Positions 47,376 to 59,252 of a DNA stretch of 64,000 nucleotides are shown here, in pieces. The translations under genes and the position numbers were made by a program. How positions within the stretch are numbered: position 1 is the stretch's first letter; every line of letters begins with the position of its first letter. The notes under the pieces are model-generated. The model saw nothing but the letters and a program-made list of their open reading frames with translations, searched no databases and was not told the origin of the DNA. Source of the DNA: Cristatella mucedo (Eukaryota; Bryozoa; Phylactolaemata; Cristatellidae); contig WPIO01000045.1 of NCBI GenBank assembly GCA_009760855.2, positions 2,435,501 through 2,499,500 on the forward strand, in the 5' to 3' direction.

Positions 47376-47805
47376 TACGCACTCCAGTTAAAATCGGGAT
47401 CGCTGCATGCTGCCACACCAGTAGAAGAACAGGTTTGCTCACCCTTGTCTCATCAAAAGAATCAAGAGAATATTCTGTTACAGACTCTGTAATAACAAGT
47501 CCCTCACCAAGTGGAACTGGTCTAAGTGCTTACAGAATGGTCGCCATTACTATTCCTAACTTCTCTTGCTTCGTGGTTTAGCTAGAAAGAGGAGGAATCA
47601 GCAAAAGTAGCAGTCAGTTCTGCGGTTGCATGCTTATCTCTCCACCATGGGGACTGCCAATGGCACTGACGGTCTTTGGCTATCCATTCACTGTGGAAGC
47701 TGTGTTGTACATGAACCACAGCATGTTTGCAGGACAGTTTACCTGGACTTGAGCATCAGTCTTGCATAAGAATTACAGACGGTAAGCCTTCTTCGCTTGA
47801 GAAAA
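47376..47805. other. GC-richer unassigned segment
   Basis: Noticeably less AT-rich than its surroundings, with broken frames on both strands (for example VITESVTEYSLDSFDETRVS on the minus strand near 47480-47420). Perhaps an old transposon coding region; not recognised. Confidence 0.35.
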
Positions 47806-47815
47806 TATAATTCAT

Positions 47816-47950
47816 GTGTATAGCGCCCCAAGAGAACTAAATCTCTATTCAGGCGCTTCACATATGCCTCAGGGCTCGAGCCCACGACCTCAGCCAGACC
47901 TTAGTTGGGGCGAGAACCTTGACCCCTGGACCAATGTGGCTAGGGAGCGA
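47816..47950 (-). mobile_element. SINE with tRNA-like head and family A LINE-like tail
   Basis: On the minus strand: a tRNA-like head beginning cgctccctagccacattgg, with an A-box-like region and the stretch aaggttctcgcccc, then a B box gggctcgagccc at about 47871-47882. Directly after come a spacer and the tail agcgcctgaatagag ... ttctcttggggcgct (47822-47862). The tail matches the terminal stem-loop of family A (agcgcctagaaagag ... ttctctgtgggcgct). A SINE that borrows the 3' end of its partner LINE is the usual arrangement in tail-dependent L2-type systems. Confidence 0.7.
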
Positions 47951-48654
47951 TAGTTTTCTCTTGACGGGCAATTATCACTCCATGGCAAGCAATTACAAAA
48001 ATTTTGCATTATATTAATACACATTCTAGCCATTAGTATTCTGTGTATTAAAACCTACTTTTAAATCAGCTTGTTTTTTCCCCCACTTTATTACGAAATG
48101 CAGCGCATTACGATAATTTAGGAATTTTTTAATCTTACTAAGCAAATTTAAACGGTAAAACACACAAAAAGTAGCGTGTAAAATTCTTTTGAAACAGAGC
48201 AAATAAAAATGAATGGTCATTTTCATGTTCCGCAGGTCCAGATAGTAAAATCTAGTGCCTTTATAATTGTTTAACGATTTCAATGTTAATTGATGTAATT
48301 TTTAATAAGCTGGAACAAAGGCTTTATGGGCTAATCTACTTAAAAAAAAATTAGGTGCGCTGAAATGTAATGCCCTTTGTTTGCTAAAGCCTAGAGAAAA
48401 CTGTTTCTAACGATAAAGCTTAGAAAAGGCCCACATAAGAAGCAATACAATTTCTCCACGTATGACTTTCCGAATGATGGTTGAGCCTAATATCATTCTT
48501 CTGGCTAATGACATTCTCTGCAATAGAACCCAAGTAAATCCAACCAAAAATATTATACCGGCGTGAAAGATTAGGGGGAACAAAGAAATCGCCAGCAAAA
48601 TTTAAGAGAAAATTACCAGCAGTTTCCACGTTATATACATATACATGTAATTAT
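47951..48654. other. Intronic DNA, nothing recognised
   Basis: AT-rich. Minus-strand frames at 48026-48283 and 48407-48629 have no recognisable domain. Confidence 0.4.
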
Positions 48655-48720
48655 AATAATAATAGTAAAGCCCTTGATAAAGTACCCTCAGAGAACTCAT
48701 TCTTTCTGTAGGCGCTTATA
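48655..48720 (-). mobile_element. Family A LINE tail cut by a (TA)n array
   Basis: (AAT)n, then 'cccttgataaagtaccctc' and 'gagaactcattctttctgta', ending at 'ggcgctta' where a (TA)n array begins. The end of the stem-loop merges into the microsatellite. Confidence 0.75.
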
Positions 48721-48743
48721 TATATATATACATATATATATAC

Positions 48744-48797
<54 letters not shown>
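48717..48797 (+). repeat. (TA)n microsatellite with CA interruptions
   Basis: About 80 bp of TA repeats with three 'catata' interruptions, only about 30 bp from the splice donor of the 49.0 kb FTP exon. Confidence 0.95.
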
Positions 48798-48799
<2 letters not shown>

Positions 48800-48829
48800 C
48801 TTTTTATTCCGGGGGTTTGTATGCCTTAC

Positions 48830-49066
48830 CTTCGTAGGTTCTGATTTTAACATCGTCGATGAAATATTGCCGAGAATCTTTCAACAGCACGTACCACCAC
48901 GGGTTCTTGGACTCAATTGTGAATGAGCAAGATATATTAGGACTAAATTCGTTCACCTCAGTATCAATTGCTTTTCCAGCAGAGCCAAAGCAGAAGTCGC
49001 TACTTCCTGCCAATGATCCACAAAAGGTACTGTCTTGATAGGCAACACTATTGGCTGCGACGTTTC
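48830..49066 (-). CDS. Exon: first half of an FTP/fucolectin-like domain
   Basis: 79 codons, acceptor attttag before 49066, donor gtaagg after 48830, phase 1-1. The translation runs from NVAANSVAYQDSTFCG through a Cys-rich middle (SSDFCFGSAGKAID, ISCSF) to NPWWYVLLKDSRQYFIDDVK and IRTYEG. The N-V-A start, the A-[IV]-D motif and the double Trp WW.V.L followed by I..V.I are the signature of the first half of the F5/8-C-like FTP fold. The intron just downstream begins with a (TA)n microsatellite and a family A LINE tail. No matching second half was found before the next EGF exon at 43.4 kb. Confidence 0.82.
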
Positions 49067-50614
49067 CTAAAATGGCAGAAAGTCTTTCTTGCTTTTATAG
49101 TTTACTGGATCTGTTTCTATATTTGGTATAATGTGCTTTTTATTACAAGCAAATGTTGACTCAGTTGTTTACTTTATTAAATAAGAAAATAGCTAATTGT
49201 TTACATACAATTTGATAACTGTTGTAACCAGGATTGTCATTTACTCAGTTCGTATTACAAGTAATTAATGACTAATGCTAAGGTTATGGTCCGGGTAACT
49301 TCAAAAGACCACATTTTTTATTAACAAAGCAGTATATATTTCTATAAAAATTACTTCAAAAATCAGTATATAATTTTTTTCCTCGTTTCCCTTCAGTTTT
49401 TTAGTTCGAGTAAAATAAGAAAAGGAGTCAGCTGAAAAGGACCTAGGGGTTGCGACTTAAATACAGACGTCATACTGTCCAATTTTTTCATCTGACAATG
49501 AAACTTGATATAAGAGTCAACGTAAAGGTATTAGATGCCTCCAAAATCTATATGTATCCGTTTACTGAGTGGATAAATGCCTGTCCTGGGGCATTGGCTA
49601 TGTGGTTAGAAAGCTGTCAAGATAGCTCTTTGAACATTTCACTGGCAGAATTGACCTCAGAGACAATTATTTAATTTACACCTCATGCTTGGATGTTTAG
49701 ATTAGAGAACTAATCCACTAGATTTGAAAGCATTAGCTGCTAAACGCTAAGCAGTAACAATTATTGATAGCAATGAAGCACAAACAATGTCAATTTGAAC
49801 CAGCGAGGTTAGGTTAGAGAAATTCAAAATCAGTGGAATGCCTCTAAGTCGTTCTTTAGCATTTAATACATATATATACAAATTTTTAAGTAAATTAACA
49901 CATGAGGCTGTAATAATAAAGCAAATTTACTCGGCCACTATTGCAAGGCCTTTAGTGATCACTAAACAGTCCGCCTAGCCAAACTTGTTCAAACTAATAC
50001 ATTTCCTAAAGCTTTCTCTAGATTAATGGCTTAAAACGACTGGCTTTAGCAGATCTCACGAAGCAAATAAACTCATTGAATTTCAGGTCCAGTTATAAAC
50101 CATAACCTGTAAGTCATCGTCTTCCCAAAATAACAATTAATTTAGATAAAGCCTCATTTATTCATGGTTGAACCATATACTAGAACATATCCCAAGTCAT
50201 TATTTTCATTTGTTGACCAGTCCCTTGACTAGCCTGCTGAATTTTTTTTACCAGACGGTCATGCTCAGGCCCAGTAATAGATAGCCAACAGTGCTAATGC
50301 TAGAGTGAATTGTTTATGCCGCACCTGCTCTTTACTAATAGCTCTGGATTAGCCGAGCATACGTGCAAGTCTGGTTTACTCTGCAGCCAAGGATTTGTTC
50401 GCATATGGAATGGTTATTGCAGAAGATAGCTTTATCCATATGTACCCTGTACTGGAAGCCTAATCTGTACTTAGGCATTGTGTTTCTGACAAGTCATTTT
50501 TTCTTATGTCTACTCATCGGTTATGAAGACTTTGGTGAGTGTAATGCCTCTATTGTGTGAGCGGGTATTTCTAATTTACCGACCTTAAACATGACAGGAG
50601 ACATTTTTATCATA
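49067..50614. other. Intronic DNA, nothing recognised
   Basis: AT-rich intron upstream (minus sense) of the 49.0 kb exon. Only short chance frames. Confidence 0.4.
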
Positions 50615-50795
50615 ACAATATTAATATTATCACTCCCGATAAAGTACCCTCAGATAACTCAATCTCTTTCTTGGTTGCTGTAAATGAAGCACGATTGAAT
50701 GTTTAATTGCGGCACGGTCTGTAAACAACAAGAATAAAATAGTTAGGTGTGACATGCACAGGGTCAGCATGCAAGTGTTGTTAGGTGACGGTGAT
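50615..50795 (-). mobile_element. Family A LINE, 3'-end fragment
   Basis: 'gataaagtaccctcag', 'ataactcaatctctttcttgg', then 3' UTR blocks 'gacatgcacagggtcagc' and 'atgcaagtgttgttag'. It breaks off at about 50795. Confidence 0.75.
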
Positions 50796-51294
50796 TAATC
50801 GCTCCTCAGGAGCTTGTTAATTGCATCTTGAAGATACTTATCGAAGAACGTTGGAAATTTGATTCAAATAGGCTTATGCTTTTTTGATAATTTCGATCGC
50901 ATAAATTTTCCAATGAAATCTTACTCTGAATCATGCAAGGCATTGCATCAATTTTAGTCCTAAATATGGCCTTGAGTACCTAGCTAGATAGCTCCATGCT
51001 GGGGTTTCTTTAATACTGACTGTGTGAGCAACCGAGAGCAGTAAACGCCGATACAGTAATATGGCAGATTAGTCTAAACAGCCGCAATCTGAGCAATTTA
51101 TACTAGCTTAAAACAGTCCCTACGCGTCGAGAATAAGTTTTTAGCCACCACCTGCCAACCTCAACTTTTAACTCGTGAGGTTTCACCACGAAGAATGTCA
51201 GTGTATCTAAATGGATGGTCAGAAGCTAAGTGCACCTTCGTCGCTTAATCTAACTGCCGGATTCCCAAAATGTATTTTTCCTAATTTGTAATGT
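50796..51294. other. Intronic DNA at the inner edge of the right inverted-repeat arm
   Basis: No feature recognised. The sequence just left of 51294 does not match the equivalent flank of the left arm (5096 onwards). Confidence 0.45.
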
Positions 51295-54240
51295 ATCTCC
51301 GTCTGTAACTCCACCAAGTCATAAAAACAATGTAGGGGTTAAGCAGGAGAGTTTTGTATAGCCCACTCACAGCCTAAGCGGCTTTCGGTACCCATTCGCT
51401 GGCCAAGAGACTTCGTCGCACGCAACAAAGAGAAAGTGGGAAGCATAGAAGAGTCAGGAGAGCAGTTGAGGTAGTGAGTAGCACAGAAGTTGCAGCTCGG
51501 GACCGCTGAAAAAGATTTGCCATAGTCGGCAGTAGGAGAGCAGTCGTCGTTGCGTAAGAATTGTGGAAGCGAGTTCCACAGACTAGGATCTGCAGAGCTA
51601 AAGATTCCGTCGCCAACTGTCTTTAAGCGGGGGAGTGGGACAGCTAATTTATTGTCCACACAGGACCTGAAGGCACGAACAGGCTGAAACTGATGCAGCA
51701 GTTCAGCTAGGTATGGAAGGAGCCAAGCCGTGGCGGGCCTTGTGGGTCAGCATAGGAACTTTGCCCTGTATCCTTTGCTCGAATGACAACCATCCAAGCT
51801 CTTTCAGCAAATTAGACGCATGCTCAAACCGCTGGGACTTGAAGACCAGCCTTGCAGCCATATTCATAGTCAGCTGCAGTGGCATATTAGCTTTCTTTGA
51901 CAGCCCAGCCAAAAGGGAATTCGAATAATAAAGCCGAGACAGAATAAGAGAGCTAATTAAATTTTTTACAAACCACTGTGGGAGACAGTTTCTAATCTTG
52001 GACAGGGATCGGATGTGATAGCTAGCTATAGAGGCAGTCTTCTGAATGAAGCTTTTGAAATTGAGGCAGCTGTCGAACACGACACCTAAATTTCGACCGC
52101 ATGGTGATGGTCGCACAATACCATCACCTATTAGAAGAGCCGACCCTTTTAATTCACCCACTCGCTTAGGGTGTCCTCTCAGCAGCAGTTCGGTTTTATC
52201 ATAATTTAATGTCAGGAAGTTTTCCGACATCTAGGATTGAATATCGGCAAGGCAAGCATTCAGTTTCTCAGTTGCTGCAGCAGATTCCGACGGTTTGAAT
52301 GACAAATACAACTGAGCATCGTCAGCATAGAAGGGATATCCTATTCCATGGGCCTTCATCACTTTTCCCAGAGGTTGTGTATACATGGAGAACAGTCAGA
52401 ACCAAGTACAGACCCTTAAGGGACTCCACAGGTGAACCTTCTCGTGTCTGAGATCTGATCCCCACACGACACGGATTGAACACGATCAGACAAGCATGAT
52501 TTAAACCACGCCAGTGCTTCGTCTGCCAGACCAATCGCTGTTCTCAATCGTTCAAGAAGAACTTAGTGATCAATAGAGTCGAAGGCAGCAGACAGATCTA
52601 GCTGAGTTAGGGCAGTGACATTCCTGCCGTCGTTGCCAGGTAGAATGTCATTGTTAATGCTGGGAGGAGAGCAGTTTCAGTATAGTGCGGCCTCTTGAAC
52701 CCTGATTGCAATGTGTCTGACATTCCATTATTTTCAATATGTTCACCAGCTGCTTAGTAACAATTTTTTCAAGAATCTTTGATAAGAACGGATACAGGAA
52801 AACTGGGTGATAGTTTGCTAGGACCTCTCTGTCTAGTCCAGGCTTTTTAAGGATAGGTCTAACGATAGCCGATTTGAAGGACTTGGGGACCACCCCTCAT
52901 TCCAAAGAAGCACTAGAAATCTTGGTTATGGCAGGGCTACGTTGATCTGCTAGTGAAGACCACAGAGATGAAGGCATAGGGTCTCCAGGAGACGAGCTCT
53001 TTTTGCTTGACCTTATTAAGGCAGCCACATCGCTTGCAGAAACGTCGGAGAACCTTTAAAGGAAGGTCACAGGTTGAGGAAAGGCGATTGCTTTTGTCGG
53101 ACGGGGGCTAAATGGAGGAAAAAATGTCCACCATTTTTTCAGGTTAGAATGCTTAATACTTTTCGGCTGAGCTCTTAATATCAGGGGAGTCATACCTCAC
53201 AGCATTGACCAATAACTGGTTTACTGTCTTATAAATCTGTTTACTGTTCGACTGGTAGGGACTCTTCTTTCTAATGAAAAAATAGGCCCTGGTTTTTTTT
53301 AGCCTTCGGGTGTAAACTCGGAGGAATTCTTTAAAATTGACTAGATCTGCCTCAGACCCCGTTTTCTTGAAACGTCGTCCTAGCCTGTGCTTAACCCAGC
53401 ACATCTAAAGGAGTTTGTTTTTAATTTAAAGGAATCTCCACGACTTTGAACACAGATAGAGCGAACGGGAGCATGCTTGTCAAGAGCACTCCTGAGTGTC
53501 ATGTTCATCACATCAGTGAGGGTATCGAGGCTGCCAGGCGAGTCTGAATGCTGATCTAGAAGACCTGCCTCACAAAGAGACTTCAAAAACTTGTCCATGT
53601 CAATGCTTTGTAAGTTACGTCGTTTGGCAAGTTTGATATTGACCTTTACGTACGAGGGAGCAGGAACAGTAAACGAGGCCGAACAATGATCTGAGAGGGT
53701 CAGTACCCACGCCACACGGTCAGTGTGGAGGACATCCTTAGTGATCACGAGAACTAGAATGTGGCCACCGACGTGGGTGCTATGATTAACGTGTTGGGCC
53801 AAACCAAATTTCTCCAGACAGTCAAGAAATAAGCGGACCTGGCTGTTGCTAGGGTTGTCGACGTGAATATTGAAGTCTCCTACAATCAGTAACGGCCAGT
53901 CACACACAAATGTGTTAGCCAGGAACTCTTTAAAATCCTCTACAAACAAGTTTAGACCGCCAGAAGGAGGCCGGTATATCACAAAAGTGAGAGGCGTTGT
54001 CTTTGATGAGAATATTATTGTCCTTCATAAGCTGGGCTCATGCTTTGATTAATGCACCGTTCTATTATAAAAGCAATGCCTTGAAACATCGCTCTTTTGC
54101 CACGGTAGAAATGTGACCAACGAATAACAGATCTTAAAGCAAAATTTCTCATCTCCATGTTGGCTCTAGTTTGAGGGCTACCATCTTAAATTTCCGAGAA
54201 GTTTACCACATTGGTATTTAGGGCCATTTTCTAGTCATTC
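51295..54240 (-). mobile_element. Family B LINE, endonuclease + RT, best catalytic boxes
   Basis: Minus-strand copy. Endonuclease frame at 53982-53380 with YRPPSGG, LLIVGDFNIHVD and [47 protein letters not shown] near 52590, FYADDAQLYLSFKPSE near 52330 (catalytic YADD intact), MSENFLTLNYDKTELLLRGH at 52230, FDSCLNFKSFIQKTASIAS and a thumb frame to 51703. The 3' UTR ends in gagatacattacaaatt at about 51295. A few frameshifts and stops remain, so it is probably inactive. It pairs with the copy at 2130-5095. Confidence 0.87.
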
Positions 54241-55044
54241 AAACCAACAGATGCTTAAGGGAACTCGTGCTTTAATGGAATTTCATTTTTTGACTATTTG
54301 TAAAGCCGTTTTCTGTCTAGATAATTGTCATACTAATAGGCACAGCTCACACCTAATGCCTATTCAGATTGTTATAGTTTAGTGTCGGGCTCGTCAAAAA
54401 ACTTAGTGGACTGGTAGGCAGTATCAGAAGGTCAATAAGGCAAATTACGTGGGGAAAAAATCACGCCCATTCCATCACTTAGGAGCAGCGGGCGTGGACA
54501 TTTGGAAAGACATCCACGACAGAAGCATAGTCACATACAGCAATTATAGGCGTTGCAGCTGGTTATCCTCTATTCCCAAGTTATATGTTTCATGGAAGCA
54601 CCTGAGACCAGTTCCGTAAAATAAAAACGAGCCTCAGCTTCAGCTGCCAACTGCAGCAATGAACAGGTAAAATCCAAAAAAGTTCCGTTAGACCAGGTGG
54701 AAAATAAATAAGTGGGGCATCTTTAGGCCAGACTGGAGTAACAGTTAGGCCGTATCTGGCCTGAAGGACAGAGTTTTCCGAAATCGGCTTCGCAGGCTAT
54801 TTTCGCGTTCACTTCTCTTTCAAACCATTAACCTCGATCTCGGCGATCGCACTAGCAAGAGCATAGAGGTTACCACAACTGAGAGATTGACAATAATCTA
54901 TTCAAGTCCTTCTATCTATCCCTGATCTGATCCCTGTATGGTTTGGAGCATGCCAAGCTCTCTTAACTCTATTGGCAAGCCTATAGTTAAAGTAGTAACT
55001 AAATATCTCAGTGGCAGACTACCGAGAGTTTATGTGAATAGAAA
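54241..55044 (-). repeat. Spacer/5' leader of the right inverted-repeat arm
   Basis: Counterpart of 1346-2129. Blocks such as 'ggagcatgccaagctctctt' and 'gcctcagcttcagctgcca' match it in reverse complement, with scattered substitutions and small indels. Confidence 0.6.
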
Positions 55045-56755
55045 ATGACGATAATAATAAAAATACTACAGTTGATAAAGCACCCTAATAGAACTAGATT
55101 TTTTCCAGGCACTTTACATTTGCTGCAAACGGAAACGCAATGTAATAAAGAATAATGTCATTCTTTATAAACAACTCAAATAAAATAGTAGAACTGACAT
55201 GAGCATGATCAGCATGCAAGTGTTGCTAGTGGCAGTTCGCAGAGTTTCAGCACCCGTAAGCACATAAAATACGAATCACAGGGACCCGCTAAATGTTGTC
55301 CTAAATAGGTGCGTTTTGAAGTTCTGTTTATATGAGAAAGATTTGGGGATATTTTGACATAAGTCGGGCTACAGTTTCAGGCTTTTGGATCATATGAACA
55401 AAATGCATTACCAAGGATTTGTGATTTGTATGAGAGATTGTAAACTTTTAGATTCCGAAAAGCGGGTGGTGCGATGCTTGGCCTTGCAGGGAGTATATCT
55501 GTGATCAAGGCTAGAGCCAAAGAATGAAGGGACCTAAAAGTGAGCAACTAAAACTGGAAGTTGATTCACTGCTTGACTGATAGCCAGTGCTGGTTGGTAA
55601 GAAGCGGAGTGACGTGGCAACTGCAATGTTCATGACACACAAGCTTGGCTGCAGAGTTTCATTACCGTTGTAAGTGTCTCATTGCATGCTCGGGTAGGCT
55701 AGCGAGCAGTGAGTTATATATGTTAAGACGGAATGTTGTAAATTTATTTACCAACTTAGATGTGGGATCCTAATGTAAACAAGCCCGAATGAAATTGTTT
55801 GTAGCTGAAAGTAGCCAGACTTGGCTGAGCAGCCGATGTGGTCGTCTAAAAAAAAGTTCACTTCGAACATGACACCTAGATTGCATGCAGATTCAACAAG
55901 AGATACACTGGCGGAAATAGTTTGAGTGTTAGCCTTTCTAATTTATGAATCACACATTTTTTTCTAATAACTAGTGGAATAGTTTTATTACTATTTAGTT
56001 CAAAAAATATGCTGCCATCCATGTGTGGATGTCATCAATACATGCAGCATAGGGGTTGAGAGAATTTGAGGTGTTTGAGCACTGAGAGGGATCTAATCAA
56101 TAGTAAATCTGAGTGTCATCGGCATAGAACTGACCACATCGGCAAGAGGGTGAGTATAGACCTTGAACACAATTAGAGCTAGAATGGAGCCCTAAGGTAC
56201 CTCATAGTTTAGAGGTACCTTGGATGATCTTTGCCGATTCTAGTCAATACTCTGGAATCTCCCACTGGGGTAGGACCTGAACTATTGCAGAGCACTCCCA
56301 GTGATTGGGCGAGATGAGAGGTACTCTGGAAAAACTTGCCGACTCACAGTAATACAATCTATCGAAAAACCGAGCTAAACAATAAGAAGAGATACTCTAC
56401 ACACATCTGCATTCCTGAGTAGATCTTTGCCACCCTCAGAAATGCTGAGCCTGTGGAGCACTTAGCTCGAAATCTAGACTTGAACTTCCTAGCCAGGTTC
56501 GAAGTATTATTATATGAGTTCAACTGGTCTGCCACGACTCGTTGAAGTGCCGTTTATAGGAGTGGTATAAGGTAGATTGAGCGGTAATCGCTCAAGTTCT
56601 CTCGGTCTAGCGTTTCATATTCGAAAAGTGGCCCGAATAAAGCTTGGGAAAGGTACTGGGATATGAACTGAGGCTAATAACATATTAATGGTGTTGGTTA
56701 TGCATGGCTGCAGCAGATCAATGCAACATCGGAGCAGGACAGTGAGAATAGGGTC
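55045..56755 (-). mobile_element. Family A LINE, long 3' part
   Basis: The tail at 55050-55110 has 'gataataataaaaatac', 'tgataaagcaccctaatag' and the stem-loop. It runs on the minus strand through the RT end, the QFYADDTQIYY-like box near 56120, the GVP.GS.LG region near 56210 and the RT fingers up to about 56755. There it meets another family A copy head to head. Confidence 0.82.
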
Positions 56756-57965
56756 CAAAGGACTTTCCGAGGAACCTCGGCAATGTATGGTACATCACTC
56801 TTTATGTTTGTTACGGTTCTTTTCACGGTCTTTACTCCTCTCCGCCGATGTAAATGTCAAGAAAAATCTAGGCTTTTAGTGCTATGCAGATGATACTTAG
56901 TTGCACATTCACTTCGGTCCCTCTTAGCCCTCTAGCACGTCAAATTTAGTCAACTCATTTGCTAAAAGTGTTGACGTCATCAGCACGTGGACGGCAGCGA
57001 AGGTTGATAAATGTATTGACGATAAAGCAAACTTACAAGTTATGGGCTAACCAAGTATGATTAAGAAATTGGAATACCTAATGCTTACAATATGCTCTGG
57101 CAGTGTATGTCTCGATGAATTTTCACGAAATCTAGGTGTCAAGATCCTAAAAATCATGTCGCCAGACGACCACATCAGCTCTACGATCAAGTTTATCTAC
57201 TTTCAGCTACATAGCATAGCTAAACTCTGGGCATTTTTAGGCTCAAACACCACATCTAAGTTCTTCCGTACATTTGTGACATTTCGTCTTTACTTCAATA
57301 ACTCACTGCTTGCTAGTATACTGGCTTGTGCAATCAGGTACTTTCAGCCGGTTCCAAACGCTGCAGCTAGGGTTTCTGTCGTAAGCGTTGCAGTAGCCAC
57401 ATCACCCTCTTCTCGCCGACCTGCACTGGCTACCAATCAAGCATTGACTTCAAGGTTCATTCACTTACTTATAGGTCGCTATATAATTTCCCTGCCGCCT
57501 ACCTTTCAGATTAGCAACACCAGACTAAGCATCACCGCCTGCTTTTCCGTATCTAACCGTTAAGCACTGCCACCTACAAACCTCAAACTCTTTTTGACCG
57601 CCCCGTCATTTCATGTGCTCACAAAACACTCAATTCCGACTTCAATCACGATATCCTCTGAATTGAGCATGCATAAAACAGAAATAAGAAACTCACAAAT
57701 GTATCATCCCATTCAGCGGGTCCCTGTGATCCATCCTTTACGTGCTTATTGGTGCTGACTCACTGCATGCTGCCACTAACCCCACTTGCACACTGACCCT
57801 TTGCATTTCACCCCTAAGCACGTATTTTATAAAGTTTATTGAGCCTGCTACTACTCAACATTCAATCACGCTTCCTTTGCAGCAACTGTAAAGCATTTAG
57901 AAATAAATTAAGTTCTCTTTGGGTGTTTGATTAAGTGTGTTATTAATATTATATTTTGTAATAAC
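56756..57965 (+). mobile_element. Family A LINE, 3' half, head to head with the previous copy
   Basis: YADDT near 56883, a 168-codon RT frame at 57057-57563 (SVCLDEFSRNLGVKILKIMS, PDDHISSTIKFIYFQLHSIA, VTFRLYFNNSLLASILAC), the 3' UTR with 'ctgccactaaccccacttgc' and a decayed stem-loop at about 57890-57930. It ends in 'tgttattaatattatat'. Confidence 0.8.
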
Positions 57966-58039
57966 AAAATAACTATCGCTGAAGGTACGGTAGCTCAAAA
58001 GCTCAACTCTGCATTAATTAATATCAAGGCTTGCTACAA

Positions 58040-59181
58040 CAATAATAAAAGTAATACTAATTACGCACTTGATAAAGTTCCCTCAGATAACTTAATATCT
58101 TTCTAGGTTCTTTACAGTTGCAGCAAGGGCTATACGATCAAATGATGAGTGGTATAACATGAATAAACTTAATATGATTGACAAAATGAATAAAATGGTT
58201 AGGAATGACTTGCACACGTCAGCATGCAAGTGTTGTAAGTGGCAGCATGTACAGTGTCATCACGCCCAAGCACATACAGGACGAGTCACGCAAATCTTCT
58301 GAATGCTGTCATAAATGGGGGCGTTTTAAATTTTCTTTTCAATGTGGTCTAGTGAGGGGATGTCGTGTCGCAAGTCGGGAATAAGTTTCAGGCTTTAACA
58401 GCACAATGAAGTAACTGAATGCACGGTCTCCAAAGGATTTGAGCTTTTTGCGAGGTATTTGCAAAAAGTTATTTGCAGAAAAGATGGTGGTGGGATGCTT
58501 GCTGTGGTGGGTGTAGATCTGACAGGTAGGCTGGAGCCAAATAATGAAGAGTCGTAAGAGTGAGCGACAAAACTTTGAAGTCGATCCCTCGCTTGAATAG
58601 TAGCCAGTGCAGGTCAGCGAGAAGTGATGTGACCGGGCGACTGCAATGCTCACGAAATCAAAACCTAGCTACAGAGTTTTGCACCAGCTGTCAACTCCTG
58701 ATTATGCAAGCTGGTAAGCTATCGAACAGTAACTTACAGGAGTCAAGATGTAATGTGGCAAATGCATGGAGCGAGTTAGATATGGTATCCCTATCTAAAC
58801 AGGCCCGATCGTTATTACGTAGCTGGAAGTCTGCAGACTTAATTGTGGAGCTCATTTTATTGTCTAAGACAGGTCACCATGGAAGCTGACAGCTAGATTG
58901 CATGCCGATTCAGCAGGACATATGCTGGCAGAGATACATTGTAGGGTTAACATTTTCAATTTTTTAATTACTTAATTTTCATGTTACTATGAAGTCAGTT
59001 TTATCCTAATTTAATTAGGAAAATGTGCTGCTTTCCATGTGCGGATGTCACACATTCCGCCAGCAAGAGAGTTGAGGTAATTTGAGGTGCTTGAAGGCTA
59101 GGAGGGATCAAATCAAAGGTAGAGCTGTGTGTCATCCACATAGAAGTGAAAAATCAAATTGTTTTTTGGCAATAGCATTGG

Positions 59182-59252
<71 letters not shown>

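Larger units (their letters stand above)
51295..56170 (-). repeat. Right arm of the ~4.9 kb inverted repeat
   Basis: Reverse complement of 225-5095: family B copy (51295-54240), shared spacer (54241-55044), family A tail and RT end (55045-56170). On its outer side the family A match continues past 56170 into more upstream RT sequence, whereas the left arm switches to a family B fragment at 224. The arm centres are about 51 kb apart. Confidence 0.8.
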
